The position numbers and the translations under genes were made by a program. The notes under the pieces were generated by a model. It was not told the origin of the DNA. It did not search any database and saw only the letters and a program-made list of their open reading frames with translations. Of a stretch of 64,000 bases of DNA, positions 11,831-23,530 are shown one piece after another. Within the stretch, counting starts at the first letter, position 1. Every line of letters begins with the position of its first letter. Source of the DNA: Larus michahellis (taxonomy: Eukaryota; Chordata; Aves; Charadriiformes; Laridae); assembly GCF_964199755.1 (NCBI RefSeq), contig NC_133900.1, positions 78,724,727 to 78,788,726 of the forward strand, given 5' to 3'.

Positions 11831-14800
11831 TTATTCAAAGACAGCCTGGAACATTTCTTGCCCTACTTTTATATAAGCTTCTCTCTCCTCATTTGTCATG
11901 AGAGAGACAAGCTCTGGATTTTCACTGACTTCGGCATATGAACGCGGCTGACCAGCGACCATTAAAATCGGACCTTGCGTTTCCTGTTCCTCTTGGTCAG
12001 AGTTGCTGCCAGCTGCTTGCGTTCCTGCTCCTCTGGAGTGCTTGGCATCTTCAGAGTCGCTGGTGTCACTGCCCGACTCAGGTAGTTTGCTTCTGACAAC
12101 AGGAACATGGTCTGTGCTAGATGATGACTTGGATTCGTGGATCAGAAGAGTCTTGATGATTTCGTTATTGCTGACGGTTTCTTTAACGCTTTCTTCAGTT
12201 TCTTCAGAAGCATTTACTCCTAATACACAGCACTAAGCGTTAGAGGCGTCAATAGTTTACAGTTACCACAGGCATCCTACATGGTTTTCTCTACTCTGGA
12301 TCCTTTTTACCCACCCTTTAGAATTCTCCTGGAAGTGCAGACATTTCCAGAGCTTTCTGCTTTAAAGATTACCACTGATGTTACTGGGCTGTTACAGCCA
12401 AAAGTTTTGGGACCTGGTACCTGACCTCTGGCTTTCAGAATTCTACCTAAACAGTCTAAAGACAAGTTTTTAGAAACTAAGATCTGATATCCACTAGTGC
12501 AGAATTGAAGCATTACTCTACATTCTAAGCCAAGTTATTACATTTTCAATGGGAAAGCTATATTTAAATACAGCAAGGCTACTGAACAAAAGTATTTGCT
12601 AATGCTTAAAACTTACCCACGCTGTTGTTGGCTCTTGTTGCTCCTTCCACGGTGCTCTCTGACATCCAGATAGGTTGCTCTTTAGTTGCTTTCTCTCTCG
12701 TTTTCTTCTTGGGCTCAGAGTCTTGGACATCGATAACCCAGTTTTGGGTGTACATATTGTCAAAAGAGGAACTTCTGTTGGCCCATTTTTCAGGTCGGCC
12801 GCAGGATTCCAGCACACTCGAACCCACCTTCTGATCAAAGCTGAATGAAATGTCACCCATTTTGGACAGGTTAAATACAGGCAAGACGCCTTCCCCCCCA
12901 GTTCCCAGTTGAGAAAGACCAAAAAACCCATGTTTTGTCAGCAGACTAGCTTTAACAAGTGCTCTATATTAAAAAAAATTGCGTTCCCCATTACTTCACC
13001 AAAGAGGCAAGTGATTCTGAACCACTGTTTTTGCGTGGTCTCTTCAGCTGTGCATCCCTGGGTGAAGCGCGCTGACACAGAAACACGACTTGAGCACAGG
13101 AAAGGCTGTGAACGTATTAGCCAAAGGACAAGTCTGTGAAATTACTCCTTAAACCCAAAAAAGGGGCAAAAATAAAACTATAAATGCATGACAACAATTT
13201 AGAACGGCTTATATATATTACAGGCTTCTTCATTAAGCAGCTGACAGTACTGAACAAAGAGTGGAGTAGGAAGTAGGTTGCGAGATTGAAGATTTTACAA
13301 CTGGAAAGTTGGGGGGGTGTTTTGTATTGCTCAGGATTTCTGGGGTTATCTTTATACCTTTCTGATAACTCGGGTATTTCTGTTGGCTGAGGCTCCAGCA
13401 GGTCGTACGGCAGAACGATATCCTCAGTCTCCCGCAGCAGCGCGAAGATGGGTTCGATCTGCTCGTTGAATTTGGCGAGCAGGGTTCGAGCGTCGCGCTT
13501 GGGAAGCGCCGAGGCGTCTTCTTCCACTTCAGTGTTGCAGTAAGTGCAGCGGAAAGTCTCTGCAAGGTCATCCAGAGTGGAAATTCTCATGTTCACAGGA
13601 TGCGAGGGATGAGCAGTACCTTGTCAAGAAATCCACAGCCTGGACAATCACCGAGATGTTCTGACTGCGCTGGACATTTGTTCACGTTAACGAGGGGAAC
13701 TCAAGTTATACAGGCAAGCCGGGGGGGGGTGGGGAGTTTTTTTGTTGTATTTTTGGTGTCTTGTTTTTTTTTTTTATTATTATTATTTTTTCTTAGAAGG
13801 ACTGATATTGACACACTTGCCATACAAGAGAAAAGTCTATACGGGGGGAAAAATTAAGCTGCCTAGACATGGAGCGCCATCAGATAGCAAGGTTTATTTT
13901 TTTCTTCTCTGATTTCATCTTTTTCTTAGTTCATAACGTAAGAGAAGGCATTTGCAAGCATAAAGAGCATCTGGTTTTAGTTGTTCAGAGTTCTAAAGTT
14001 CAAGAAGACTCATTTAGAGTCAGAGCATACGCTAAAAACATGTTGTTTTTTTTTTTTGCTTATAAGTAGAGAATTAAAGCCTCTATTTAATTTTATTTAT
14101 TTCTATTTAGATTTAATTTTATTAAAATCTGTCAGCAGCCTCAACCTCTGTATTTCAGTAACTTGCCAAAGTCCCTCCATTTAGCACAAAGGGGTGATTT
14201 TTGCGAAGCGACAGCCGCCTCCGATATTTCGGGTCAGTCACTCAGAGCAGAGTTCATCCTGCCTGGCTCTGGGCTCCTTTCCGGCTACCGTGACCCAGAC
14301 GTCAGCACCGTAGCTGCGCTTAGAGCCACGTAGTGTGATACGATGCCGTTTTAACTCATTTTGAAAGAGTGCTCTCTGTTTAGTTATTTTGATTCCAGAG
14401 AAAAGAAACCCGCGAGCCCCGATGCCTCTCCTGCCGAGGATGCGTCATGTTGCCCTAGAAGGAGCCCGAACTTCCCCGTTTCCAGCAGAGGAGCGGCAGA
14501 ACCACGCTTCTGGCCGCTCCTGCACCGCGCTCATTGCAGTAGGTGCCAGCAAACAGCTCTGTCCATCCAGTCCTACTCTTCCATCAGAAGAGCTGAACAC
14601 ACAGATGAAACTAACAAAATTAACTGAACTAACAAATTTAAAACGGGGTAAAAGGAGTACTGTATTCTCATTTCCTTCTGAGGAAGCGGGACTCACGAGA
14701 ATCGTATCTGAGTAATCTTAACCCAGGTTAAGCGTCTTGTTCCAAAAAAAGCTGAGCCTGAAATCTGATGCCCAACCCCAGCTCGTACATTCAAGGTTGT

Positions 14801-15450
14801 TCTTCCTCTTCTTGGCCTGTTGGACAGAGACAGCTTTTCCCCCTTGCCCTCACCTCCCAGCTTCTCCCGTCCCAGGCCCTTGCCCACCAGCAAACAAGGG
14901 GTACATCCTAACAAACGTGCTTTTACCGCAGAGTTTGCACAGGAGCTAATTTTGTGCTATCAGTTATTCTTTAAGTGCAAATAAGCGACATAAGCAACAT
15001 ACCTGTAAATATATCAAAGAGCTGATTGACTTCCAGGTCCGTGTAAGTGCTGGAGCAAGATGGACATTTAAAGGAGGACCGGGTAGTTGAATCCCTCTCA
15101 TCCGCCTCTATTTTCCGGCGTACGTGATCCAGTTTGTATTTTACCACGTCCACCAGCACCTTGTAATTGATGTAATAGTAATTATGCCTTGTGCTCTTCC
15201 CGTTAGGCCCCGTTTCAACTCGCATCCGCAGCTTCACGAGCTTGTCGGCCTTGAGCGTGTTGAGGACGGTACGCAGTTGTTTCCGTTCGTACTTGAGCAG
15301 CTGTAACAAGTCGTCCTCCTTCACGCAGGGGTAGCGGATCAGTACGTCGAGGGCCAGGGAATACTCCACTCCATAGAAACCACGCACTACATATTTGGCC
15401 AGACGCTTCAGGACTGCCGGGATCTCCGTGATAAAGTTTTGCTCTTCCAT
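11831..15450 (-). CDS. TFIIE alpha subunit (GTF2E1 family), apparent paralog
   Basis: TFIIE-alpha pairs with TFIIE-beta in the Pol II pre-initiation complex and recruits and stimulates TFIIH. Four coding exons join in phase: 15450-15003, 13559-13358, 12840-12617 and 12219-11831, giving 420 residues (human GTF2E1: 439) with TAA at 11833-11831. Residues 1-110 form the extended winged helix ([38 protein letters not shown]). A C4 zinc ribbon follows with C129, C132, C154 and C157. Next come [28 protein letters not shown] and the conserved end [20 protein letters not shown]...[10 protein letters not shown]. The acidic block before that end is short and lacks the DEFEEV-type element of human TFIIE-alpha. 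The start has an acceptor (CCAACAG) 14 bases upstream, so a non-coding 5' exon lies further right. Three introns exclude a processed copy. The symbol is left blank because the main GTF2E1 locus is elsewhere in vertebrates as I recall. Confidence 0.9.
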
Positions 15451-15464
15451 CAGGAGCTGAACCG
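15451..15464 (-). other. 5' UTR remnant and splice acceptor before the TFIIE-alpha start codon
   Basis: On the - strand the sequence reads CTCTTTCCAACAG followed by 14 bases and then ATGGAAGAG. This is a good 3' splice site, so the ATG exon is the second exon and the promoter lies upstream at higher coordinates. The ATG context is fair (G at +4, C at -3). Confidence 0.65.
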
Positions 15465-15929
15465 CTGTTGGAAAGAGAAGTGCTGTACAACAAACAGAAG
15501 GGAGGGGAGCCGTGGTGAACCCTTCTCGGCGCTCGCAGACAGGTACAGAGCAGGTCCTTTGCTGTCTGCACTTCTGCAGGAGTCCCCGCTGAACAGATTA
15601 ATGTAAAATCCCTAACCAGCACCTGGGGATGGCCAACGTATCGATAGATATCAAAGGTTACCTAATCTTCAGGTACCATGATTACACCGGAAACATTCAT
15701 GTCCTCTTGTGTAAAGGCCTACAGAGAATATCTAGGAGAATGGTTTACAGACAGTTCATAATAATCCTCTTTAGAGGAGACAGCATAGTTAACGTGCAAG
15801 TCTAGGTCTGCCTGAAGAATCTGTTTTCATTCACAGGGAGCCAAGTAAGGTCTGAAGTGAACACCAGGCAAAAAATCTTTAGCTTGATTCATAACACACA
15901 AAATAAGCACACATTCATAAGCACAAACA

Positions 15930-16128
15930 CAGGCTGGGGGATGAAGGGATGGAGAGCAGCCCTGCCGAGAAGGACTTGGGGGTGTTGGTGGATGAGAAGC
16001 TCAACATGAGCCAACAACATGCGCTCACAGCCCAGAAAGCCAACCACATCCTGGGCTGCATCAAAAGCAGTGTGGGCTGGAACTAGATCATCTTTAAGGT
16101 CCCTTCCAACCCAAACCATTCTATGATA
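15930..16128 (+). mobile_element. CR1 LINE fragment, internally deleted
   Basis: The left part matches the CR1 reverse-transcriptase C-terminal coding stretch (GAGAAGGACTTGGGGGTGTT, GATGAGAAGCTCAACATGAG). From about 16,080 the sequence jumps straight to the CR1 3' end (AGGTCCCTTCCAACCCAAAC, CATTCTATGAT). The stretch that normally separates these two parts, seen in the copy at 30.7-31.6 kb, is missing. Confidence 0.85.
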
Positions 16129-16960
16129 ACAACACGTGAAATAGATGAGTCTGTATCTCCCTTTGTGGCAAAGATCTTGCTCTTTGGGATTTTTCTGCTG
16201 GCTGCTGTGGTCAAACAAAGCACTAGCAAAGCTGGGGCACGGGACGCTCCATCTTGTATCCTCACCCAGCACAGTGTGCCTGGGGCTGTGCCTGCTTGTT
16301 CCACCACGCGAAGTCACCAGGGAGCACTTGCAGCGCAACATTTTCCTCCCAGTATTCTTCTCCCCTGCACGAATCGGGCTTCTGGCAATAACCTAATCCC
16401 ATTCAGTAGACTGTAACTAATTTTAATCAGTCCAACTGTCCTAACTGCTTCTTATTTGTAAGGAGTGGAGGGAGAAGCAAAAATTACGGTATGTTTCAAT
16501 AAAGCACCATCCCGATTCCCTTCTTTGAGGCATGTTAAAATCCTATAGAAATATTTGATACCACAAATCTGGCCTCTGGCCAGATTGCTTTGCAGGGAAC
16601 CATGCGAGGTGCAGCCCGATGGTGCTGGTGGAGCCACCGGGTCCAAAGGTGGGTGGTTGGTGGGATGGCATCTTGCGGCATGGTCAGCATGGCACCCGTT
16701 GCTGAGGGGCACCTTGCTCAAGCCCAGTTGACTGCATATCACTACACAGAGCTTCCAGGTGACCTTCATCAGAAACCCTGGTTAAACCAACAAAACTTAT
16801 CTGCAGTAGCTTCACAGTTGAGCCGTAACTAAATTCACGTCTTGTGGGGGAAATGCTGCCTTTGGGTTAACAATATAAACCTGATGGTCTGAGGCTCAAA
16901 ACCCCAAAGGCACCAGCACCACACTGACCTCTACTTCCCACGGGAAGAGCAGGGGAACAC
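16129..16960. other. Intergenic, no gene seen
   Basis: Mixed-composition DNA upstream of the TFIIE-alpha coding start. The ORFs here are short, overlap on both strands, and none is recognisable. Confidence 0.4.
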
Positions 16961-16964
16961 TGGA

Positions 16965-17115
16965 ACAGGGAGGAGGTCGAGTCTCCATAACTCAACTGGA
17001 TAAGAACCCAAGCAGCCTGACCCGGCTTTGAGAGTAGTTGTGCCATGAGCAAGGGTTGGACCAGATGGTCTCCGGAGGTCCTGGCCAGCCTAAATTCTTC
17101 TGTTCTGTTCCAAGA
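16965..17115 (+). mobile_element. CR1 LINE 3' fragment, old
   Basis: The sequence follows the CR1 3' end pattern: ACTCAACTGGATAAGAACCC, then AAGGGTTGGACCAGATGGTC, TCCGGAGGTCCTGGCCAGCC, and a decayed ATTCT tail. It is more diverged than the other copies. The left limit is uncertain. Confidence 0.7.
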
Positions 17116-20100
17116 GAGTTAAATGTAACCACAGTAAGGAGAGAAGCTTTGTGAATGTCAGTTCCATGAGAGTCCTCCTCAGGCTGTAAGAAGAGCATTT
17201 CTATGATTTTTCACAAAAGCCTTGAGGAGGAAGTAATATTTTTTGGTTGTTATTATAGTTTTACTCTTTCACTTCTCCTTTGCCCTCATCCTCAAAAGAG
17301 GTTTAACTGAACAGTGCTCCTGACTGTCATGTGTTAGCGTAGCTCATCTCATGACTAGAGGGACAACGTTCCCTTCCCCAGGCGGGAAAGCACAAGAGCT
17401 TGAGCTGGTGTTCAACCGAGTCTCCCAGAAGCTGAATTCTGTTCTTGCTGCCAGTCAAGCCCTCGCAAGGGTATGACACACCGTCTGTGCACACGCGTGA
17501 GGATGTGTCAGTGGTGGGACAGGGCCATACTCTAGTCAAGAGTCAGGAGCTTGGTCTGCTGAAAAGAGACGTTTTAATAAAATCTTGGTGACTGCAATCC
17601 CATCTCCACCTCTTTACTCAACAGATGAGCTAGTGCGTTTTCTGCCAGGTAAAGGCGTGTGGAGACCTGCTGGATAACAAGTCACAGTGGCCGTCCTTGA
17701 GCCACTCGACCATGTTCGTGCCCCAGCTGCGTGCAGCAGGCAATTTCCCTTTCCCATCCTCAGCAAGGGCTCTCTGCTCTTAGGGCTGGGTCGGCTTGCC
17801 TTTGAAGGCAGGATAAGGGTATGCAGAGGAGATGATCTGTATGTTGAGAACGGCCGAGGAGCTTCAGACAGCAGAGGAGCTACCAGTGTGCAGGACAGCT
17901 TAGATTTCCTGCTCTGGACCCGGGGCTACGGGCCGGATTCCCACATCTGCTCTCCAGCGTTCTAACCCCAGGGGCACTTGAGCATAAACCACGAGATTGC
18001 TGGAGCACAGACAAACACAGACTTCTTCCACAGAACACCACACTAACTTACGCTGAAGATTCATCTTTCTTCCTCTTTCTGGCCTCACAGATTTGGAATT
18101 TGTTTCTGTGCAGTGGCTTATACTCAGCAGGAAGGACGGACGGACAGTGACCTCAGCCAGCTCCAGAGATCAGGAGCGTCGCTTTGAGTCTCCTCAGGCT
18201 CTGGAGAGCCCTTAGCCTTGTCCTTCTACACTGTGGGCAAGTAGCCCAGAGAATGGAGGCACCAAAGCCTCCAGTATGTGCCCAAGGAACGCAGCCATCG
18301 CCCATTTCTGTAACCCCGTCCAGCCCCACTGAGGAGCACCAAGCGCAGCCCCAGCATCCGTATGGGAGATGGTAGCAGTCACGTGCATTAGTCTGGGCCA
18401 GCATCTCCAAAAGGGCCGGGGTGGCCCCTGTGTGGGTCAGTTTTAGATGAACTCCACTTAGATTGTGGCACTACCAAAAAAAAAAAAAGAACAAAACCCA
18501 AAACCAGTTCTGCACCTAGCCTAGTCCTTGGCTAATGGGGGCAGAACCCTGACACTTGAAGGACTTGCACTAGGAGCAGGTCTCGTGACTGTTTTTCCTT
18601 ACCCCAAGCCAAATACAGCATGAAATCATTTCAAAGGGAGTGAGATAAGTCGACAACATCGTTAAGGAAGGAGTAGGACCTGAACTGTAAGCTTGAGGTT
18701 TGCTGACCTATCAGTTCTCCGGACGAGTCCTTAGCCCAGGCGCGCGTGGTGTACCCGCATCTCCAAAGCCAGCAGGTGCTCCCAAGGGCTGGGAAGTCTG
18801 GGCTGCGCTGAAGTGCTTCCGAGCGCCTCAATGTTAAAAGCTCTTCAGGTCTTACAGCCACGGAAAGTATTCAGGGAAAGAGAAAAACCACCACCGCCCA
18901 AACCGAAAACCCACAACCAAAAACCACCCACAAAAAACCCCCACCACGCCCACACAACAGAACCCCCCATACATACATACACGCATAGCGTAAATATTAC
19001 GAATATATCCTGGGAGAAGAGTGAAAAGCTTTTTTTCCCACAACAAATCCATAAAGCCCACTGTCCATTGGCTGTGGAAATTTAGATATGCAAACCTTTG
19101 ATTCAATGTGAAAGGAACTGGCTTTCTCTTACAAAAATGGCTGAGTTTGTGCCAAATGAAGAACATTCACAGAAAATACAGCCCCCTCGAGAAGCTGCAA
19201 AAGAACCAAAACTGTATGTATTTTATAGTAAAAACTACATAAAATCAGAAATGGGGGGGGAGCGGGGGGAGCTTTCTCTACGGAGCTGTGGTATATTTGA
19301 GGCTGTATTTCTCCAGGCCATTTTGAAAAACCTCTCCATTTTATAATTGCCAAATCTGAAGTCCTGCGATGCAGGAAAACTGCGGATTTTTTAAAAGCTG
19401 TTGCGTGTTTTTCAGCTCGCGGGCAGCAGTTCTCCTCTAAGAGGAGCTTGAGACCACCCTCCTGAAGGAGAGGAGGAGGAAGAGGAGCAGCTCCCTGCAG
19501 ACAGAGAAGGCCTTTGAACATGAACCTGCTCTGCGGCTCAGCTACGCTCTGCGTTAAGGACACAGGTATTTTGCTACTCATACATTTTTTTTTTCTTTTT
19601 TTTCCAGCTGATGGCATGTATGGGCAAGATATCTTCCAAATCACAGACTACATTCTACCTTTAGCTGCTTTGAGAGTACTTGTTTTTACAAGAGCGGGGG
19701 CTACCTTCTTATTACATCTACTATTTTTGAGATTATTCAGTAACGGAGGTGCCTGAGAGGCCCTCCTGCTTGAGGTTACCACGGAGCCATTGCAGGCTTC
19801 GTCAAGGAGAGAGGAATGCCAGGCTTGCTTTCCCCACAAGCAGGAACTACCTTGAGGATCCTCTTTTTGCTTTGGGAAACCTACACGGAGTTGCTCGTTG
19901 CCTTGGCAGGCGACTACCAAAAGCAGAATTTCAAGTTAACAGGCATCATCTAGAGCAAGTTCTGCAAGGTTTCTCTGAAGCCAGTTGCTTAATTAACATT
20001 CTACTTGAGCTGCCTGAGAAGACAAACTCCCCATCTCACGCTCTTAAAGACACTAACCTGGAAAGATTTATTGAGGTAATCTCTTGTCAGGCTTCATATA

Positions 20101-20890
20101 ACCGTATCATTTGCAAATAAGTGAAAAACCTTATCGTTACCTCTCTCGTAGAGGCAGAAAACGTCAGGCTGATCCTGTAGAAGAATCGCTCCTTTCCCAA
20201 GCGCTCAAAGTAACTGCCAAACAAGCTTAAGTATTCCCCAGCCGTTTCCTAGAGCCATCAGTGATAAGCCCTAATTACCGCCCAGCTGCAACAAGAGAGT
20301 CCCCAGATCACATTTTGTTGGCAACTGACTGAATCCAGCCTTACATACATTGCGTCATGATAAAGGTATAGATCTTATTGCTCAACAAAATCCACCTACA
20401 GCAGGCAAGGGCTGAAAATGCGAGTGGCTGCAATCTTTGATTACTGGGCCCATTAGCCTGACTTTAGAAGACTAAAAGCAACATAATAATTAACTCCTTT
20501 TTTGTTGTTGTTGCAAACCAAATATTTAGTGCAGGTAACTTACATAATTTGTCTGTAGAAGCTTTCATAAGCAAACCAACCTGGAAACTTGAATATCTTG
20601 CAAATAAAAAAGGTGGAATTAATATGTTTACTGGCTTTTGCATTTTTACTTATTATCCTCCTTAGGTGGTTTATGTCTTCAAAAAGAAACAAAAAGCAAT
20701 TTTGGACTGTATTTCTCTAGAAGATAAAGTTATGAATACTGTTATTTCCCTTTATGGGTTAGGCATCTGTTTAAAAGCACTGTTGAAATCGGGTTGCCAG
20801 ACACTACAGTCCGGGGTTAAAATGTGGAATTCTATTAGGTTTTTAGGTTTGCGACCATCGTATTCCATCTCAAATCCATGTGGCTTTAAT
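17116..20890. other. Intergenic, no gene recognised
   Basis: It contains an A tract near 18478-18488 and an A/C-rich low-complexity stretch at about 18877-18975. A 171-codon reading frame on the - strand (19644-19129) has low-complexity runs and no family resemblance. I see no exon-like series with splice sites. Confidence 0.4.
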
Positions 20891-20895
20891 GCAGC

Positions 20896-20919
20896 TTTTT
20901 TTTTTTTTTTTTTTTTTTT
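20896..20919 (+). repeat. Poly(T) tract
   Basis: A run of 24 T, directly left of a GC- and CpG-richer stretch. It may be the tail of a retroposed sequence read on the - strand, but no body of such an element is recognisable beside it. Confidence 0.8.
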
Positions 20920-20949
20920 ATGTATGCAGAGTGGAGGCCGGTGCTTTGC

Positions 20950-21972
20950 AGGGATGTGACTTAGGTCTCCTGGGTACGTGTTGCGGCACGACTTGTGCTT
21001 TCCTCACTGCTGCCGCTGCTGGAACTCCGACTTTCCAACTTCCCCGGGGCCGTGGGGAGCCCCGAAGGGCGGGAGCTCGTCTGCGCGGGGCAGGCTGTGG
21101 GACCGGCATCTGTAAACGTCGCTACAGAAGGCGGTGCCTCTCAGAAACAGTCAATACCAGAAAAGAAATCTCCTATTTTTGTAGCTGTGACAAGAATTTA
21201 GATTTCAAAACACTTCAAAGGTTCGAGACTGCAGTTTAGAAGCAGCAGGAGCAGGTGACTATAAAGAAAATCCCTGAGATTGGCTCTGCTCTTGCTTGTG
21301 ATTTATGGTAGCAGGGGTTGGTGTCATGCCTTATGCTGGGAAAAAAACCTGCTACTACTCTTTTTTGTTCCATTAAATAAGAAACATTTTGGCAGATACC
21401 CACAACTGAGAAGAATAATTGGCATAAACCTTCAACTGCAAATGTAGGATGTAAAATTCAGTGGATGTTCCTCGTTCCATATAGTGGTTCTCAAGTACGC
21501 GCCTTTGTTGTCCTGTTACACCAGGAAACGCGAAGGAGCGCGACTACTTGCTGGCACCTGTTGGGTTGAGGCTGTGGGGAATGTTTACAGTCAATAATCC
21601 CCGCGGGTTTCCTCGCCGGGTGTTTCGAACGGGGAAAGTGCCGTGTAACCCCAGCGCTGGTATTCGTGCGACAGCCTGCGCGTGGAGGCGTGGAACCAGA
21701 TCACAAGAAAACGCGAAACAGTTTTCTAAATTAAGGAGAGCGATGGTTTGGCTGGTACCGTGGCGTTCAGAGGAAAGCACGAGCACCGTGCAAGCCGCGG
21801 CCGAGCACACCAGGGCTGTTCAACACGACAGTCAACCTCCACAGCAGCTGAGGTAGATCTCCATGTAGCAAAGGTGCTGCTCAGCCCGGGGGCTGCCTCT
21901 CTGGTGGCTGAGAGGGGGTCGTGCTCTGCCGCCTTCGTCCTGCAGGCTCAGAAGAGGAGAGAAAATTGCAAG

Positions 21973-22003
<31 letters not shown>

Positions 22004-22260
22004 ATCAAGTGCGGTTTGATTCCTGACTGCGGGTAACCCTGGCACCGAGGGCCGTGGGAAGCGGGATCGCTGCCGGTATGTTGTTGCGATGTTGTGCAAC
22101 AGGGACGTGATTGAAAGCGGGAGCTTGAGACGGGGACGGGCAAAGTCGCCTGGCTGCCGTTCAAACCCCTTTGGGTGTCTGGGAGGCTTATCTCGAACGG
22201 TGCGGGCCTGCGCCGCGCTCGCAGGCTGCCTGCTTAAAGGAGGCAGGTAATGAACTGAGC
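20950..22260. promoter_or_regulatory. CpG-rich patches, possible promoter of the TFIIE-alpha gene
   Basis: Local CpG density is clearly above the surrounding DNA at about 20,985-21,130 and 21,490-22,250. It includes GCGCGGGGCAGG-type and CCCCGCGGGTTTCC-type runs. The TFIIE-alpha gene on the - strand needs a non-coding first exon somewhere to the right of 15,464, and these are the nearest CpG-rich patches. No transcription start or donor site can be fixed by eye. A 25-base A tract at 21980-22004 interrupts the region. Confidence 0.35.
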
Positions 22261-23470
22261 AGTCTCAGGCGGGAGAAATCAACGCAGAGTCTGACCAGGG
22301 GTTGAAGGAGGAAATTAGTGGGTCGCTGCTTTGGGGGGCAAAGGTATGACCAAGATGCTCCCAGAGCAAACACAGAATGTTTCACCGGCTGGTGTAGATG
22401 GCCCGGCGGGTGGCCGTGATGTGCACCTTGGGCAAACGGGAGCTCTTACGAGTGGCTTTATTGTCCTCTCCAGGCCCAACAGCTGCTGTTCTGCCTTTCT
22501 CCGGAGCGGCACGTGGAAGCTACGGTCTACTGTATCTCATATTCTCCACACCAACTGATACCCAGCCCTCAGTTCCAAAAATACAGTCTGTAGCTGCCAG
22601 GCTCGTACGCTCAAGCACTGCCAAGTGAGAGACCACCAGGATGACAGTAAGTGCCCGTACGTAACCCGCCCCCCTCGACACGCGGGGGTCTCAGTGGCAC
22701 AGTCCCGTCTCTCCTCTGTCTCCCCGTGCTGGCCCTTTCACAAAGTCCCAGCCAGCACACGGGGCGTGCGCAGTCAGCAGCAGCCGCTGGCCCTGAGCCC
22801 TGCTTGTTTTCTGATTGAGACAATTCGTTTTCTTATCTGTTTTCCTGTGGTGCTCTCCCCGTATTACCTAATTCCACGATCCTTGAAGGCACGCTGGTAT
22901 CGAACTACATCAGCTTTGTTTGAGGGCTTTAGGCCTCTTTTGGGATTAGTTTATGTTGCCATCTCCCAGATACCTCGTAAGATAGAGGATATTGTGCAGG
23001 CGGATGCGGAGCTCTGAGGTACAGAACTTGAAACCAAGACTGATGGATAATTTTTTGAGAGCCTGAACTGAGATGTAAAAAAAAAAAAATAAAATTAGGA
23101 TACATTTTACAGTAGTTGACACGATTGCAGCATAGCTCCCTCTGTCTTGATTGTCGGTGTGATCGGTACTTCCCAAATACAGCCACTGGTGTCACAGAGC
23201 GGGTAAGGGCCAAGCACCAGAACGTGCCGGGCTGCCTGGGAGCGAGAGCTCCGTTGTCCCGGTGGGTGCTCAGCCCTGCCTGGTCTCTGCCGCCATCCTC
23301 CCTCTCGCGAGGCATTCTCGTCATCGGCCTGAAAGCTGGAACAAAGCAGAAGCCTTTCTCCCCTTTACCGTGCCAGCCTCCTTCACCACAGGAACACAGC
23401 CCGTCCTGTGCAGCCAATGAAACGGGGGGTTTCTGGAAAAGGAATTTTGGGATCCTGCAAAGAGACTGTA
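22261..23470. other. Intergenic, moderately GC-rich, no gene recognised
   Basis: It continues the CpG-enriched neighbourhood. The longest open frame of the window (196 codons, - strand, 23519-22929) lies partly here but has an ordinary chance-like composition and no known domain. Confidence 0.35.
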
Positions 23471-23472
23471 GC

Positions 23473-23530
23473 TGTCGTGGTTTAGCCTCAGATGGCAACA
23501 AAGAACCACCACCAGCCAAAAAGAAAGGGG
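23473..23530 (+). mobile_element. Possible fragment of an ERV LTR start
   Basis: TGTCGTGGTTTAGCCTCAGA followed by GGCAACAAAGAACCACCACC resembles the opening of the same broad LTR group as the copy at 587-1150. Only the first few tens of bases fit, and nothing further right does. The call is weak. Confidence 0.3.

Noticed and set aside
19129-19644. 171-codon open frame on the - strand
   Set aside because: Low-complexity Lys and Pro runs and no similarity to a known family; it fits a chance frame.
22929-23519. 196-codon open frame on the - strand, the longest in the window
   Set aside because: It lies in GC-richer DNA where stops are rarer, overlaps a possible LTR fragment, and shows no domain, repeat pattern or splice context that I recognise.
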